From Marinicella marina (GTDB lineage Bacteria; Pseudomonadota; Gammaproteobacteria; Xanthomonadales; Marinicellaceae): a stretch of 64,000 bases of DNA. Shown one piece after another: positions 63,590-64,000 of the stretch. Location: NCBI RefSeq assembly GCF_030065545.1, contig NZ_JASJNC010000003.1, positions 62,001 to 126,000 on the forward strand. The letters are read 5' to 3'. The notes under the pieces were generated by a model. The model was not told the origin of the DNA. It was given only the letters and a program-made list of their open reading frames with translations, and did no database searches. How positions within the stretch are numbered: the stretch's first letter is position 1; each line of letters opens with the position of its first letter. The position numbers and the translations under genes were made by a program.

Positions 63590-64000
63590 ATGAAAAAAAT
63601 GTTTCTCAAACCATTACTGAAAGGTTCACTGGTGGTGTTTCCCGTGCTGGTCACCATCTGGGTGATATGGAGCCTGGTTACATGGATCGATTCTTTGGGG
63701 CGCAAGGCATTGGAACCATTGATGCTGGACTCATTATTATTCCCAGGCAGTGGTTTGGTGATAGTCATCATCATTTTATTGGTGGTCGGATTATTATTTC
63801 AGTTCAATTTCATCAAATGGATTTTCGATAAAGTAGAAAAAAACCTGATGAAGTTTCCACTGGTGAAAACTGTCTACAGTGCAGTCAAAGACTTGGCGGG
63901 TATGTTTGATAACAACCAAAACAAAGACCAACAAGTGGTACTGGTGAACATGCAAGCTTCAGGTCTGGGTTATTTGGTGGGCATGATCACTAACGTGCAA
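63590..64000 (+). CDS. DUF502-family membrane protein (3' truncated by window)
   Basis: The ATG at 63590 has GGAG nine bases upstream. 137 codons are visible, running off the right edge. Two membrane helices (about 14-34, 53-74) start as LLKGSLVVFPVLVTIWVIW and are followed by PLVKTVYSAVKDLAGMFD, the standard DUF502 pattern (small integral-membrane proteins, function unclear). Divergent from the PqqB-like gene. Confidence 0.85.
   Translation, partial: MKKMFLKPLLKGSLVVFPVLVTIWVIWSLVTWIDSLGRKALEPLMLDSLLFPGSGLVIVIIILLVVGLLFQFNFIKWIFDKVEKNLMKFPLVKTVYSAVKDLAGMFDNNQNKDQQVVLVNMQASGLGYLVGMITNVQ

Overview
The window joins two different kinds of DNA. Bases 1 to about 17,970 are part of a T7-like (Autographiviridae-type) podovirus genome, read entirely on the minus strand. 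From the tRNA-Phe gene at 17970-18045 to the right edge it is an ordinary chromosome of a gammaproteobacterium. The host call rests on proteins recognised by motif and on gene order: ftsY-mutY-yggX; rsmD-coaD-ferredoxin-ggt (coaD, ferredoxin and ggt are also neighbours in Pseudomonas); split glyQ/glyS; a RelA with a dead hydrolase domain; and a class A RNase P RNA. The many secreted repeat proteins and FlgO-TPR proteins recall Marinicella and relatives, but that genus-level guess is weak.

Phage region. Reading leftward from the tRNA the order follows T7: single-subunit RNA polymerase, early hypotheticals, gp2.5-like ssDNA-binding protein, a RusA resolvase (where T7 has endonuclease I), gp3.5-like amidase, gp4-like primase-helicase, gp5-like DNA polymerase, a small membrane/holin cluster, a cytosine-C5 methyltransferase, gp6-like exonuclease, small pre-portal proteins, and the gp8-like portal, which ends 3 bases from the left edge. 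Capsid, tail, lysis, packaging and any integrase would lie further left, outside the window. The genes are packed with 1-26 base overlaps. The 3' end of the tRNA faces the phage and the tRNA is intact, which is the geometry of a prophage inserted at a tRNA gene. The 347 bases between RNA polymerase and tRNA hold no gene but carry a perfect 16-base palindrome, a 9-base tandem array resembling T7/T3/SP6 promoter cores, and a 23-base element repeated exactly upstream of the next transcription block.

Host region. 18-24 kb: tRNA-Phe with a consensus sigma70 promoter, yggX, mutY and ftsY (minus), then divergent rsmD, coaD, ferredoxin and gamma-glutamyltransferase. 24-27 kb: an FkbM methyltransferase, then a coupled trio of MBL hydrolase, MAPEG protein and adenine deaminase. 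27-32 kb: two paralogous membrane-anchored FlgO-TPR proteins and a DUF6090-like protein. 32-37 kb: glyS, glyQ and two secreted proteins, one a YadA-head-like 15-residue repeat protein. 37-42 kb: a secreted S9 peptidase, rnpB and relA. 42-46 kb: a RegB/RegA-like redox two-component system, a lipoprotein DsbA and cytochrome c4. 46-50 kb: engB, an unknown protein and uvrD. 50-54 kb: a ferric-iron ABC transporter behind a candidate Fur box. 54-64 kb: a secreted beta-propeller-like protein, a large Cna-B/carboxypeptidase-regulatory repeat protein, a secreted unknown, tex, a PqqB-like MBL protein and the start of a DUF502 protein.

All family assignments are from reading motifs by eye; no database search was run.
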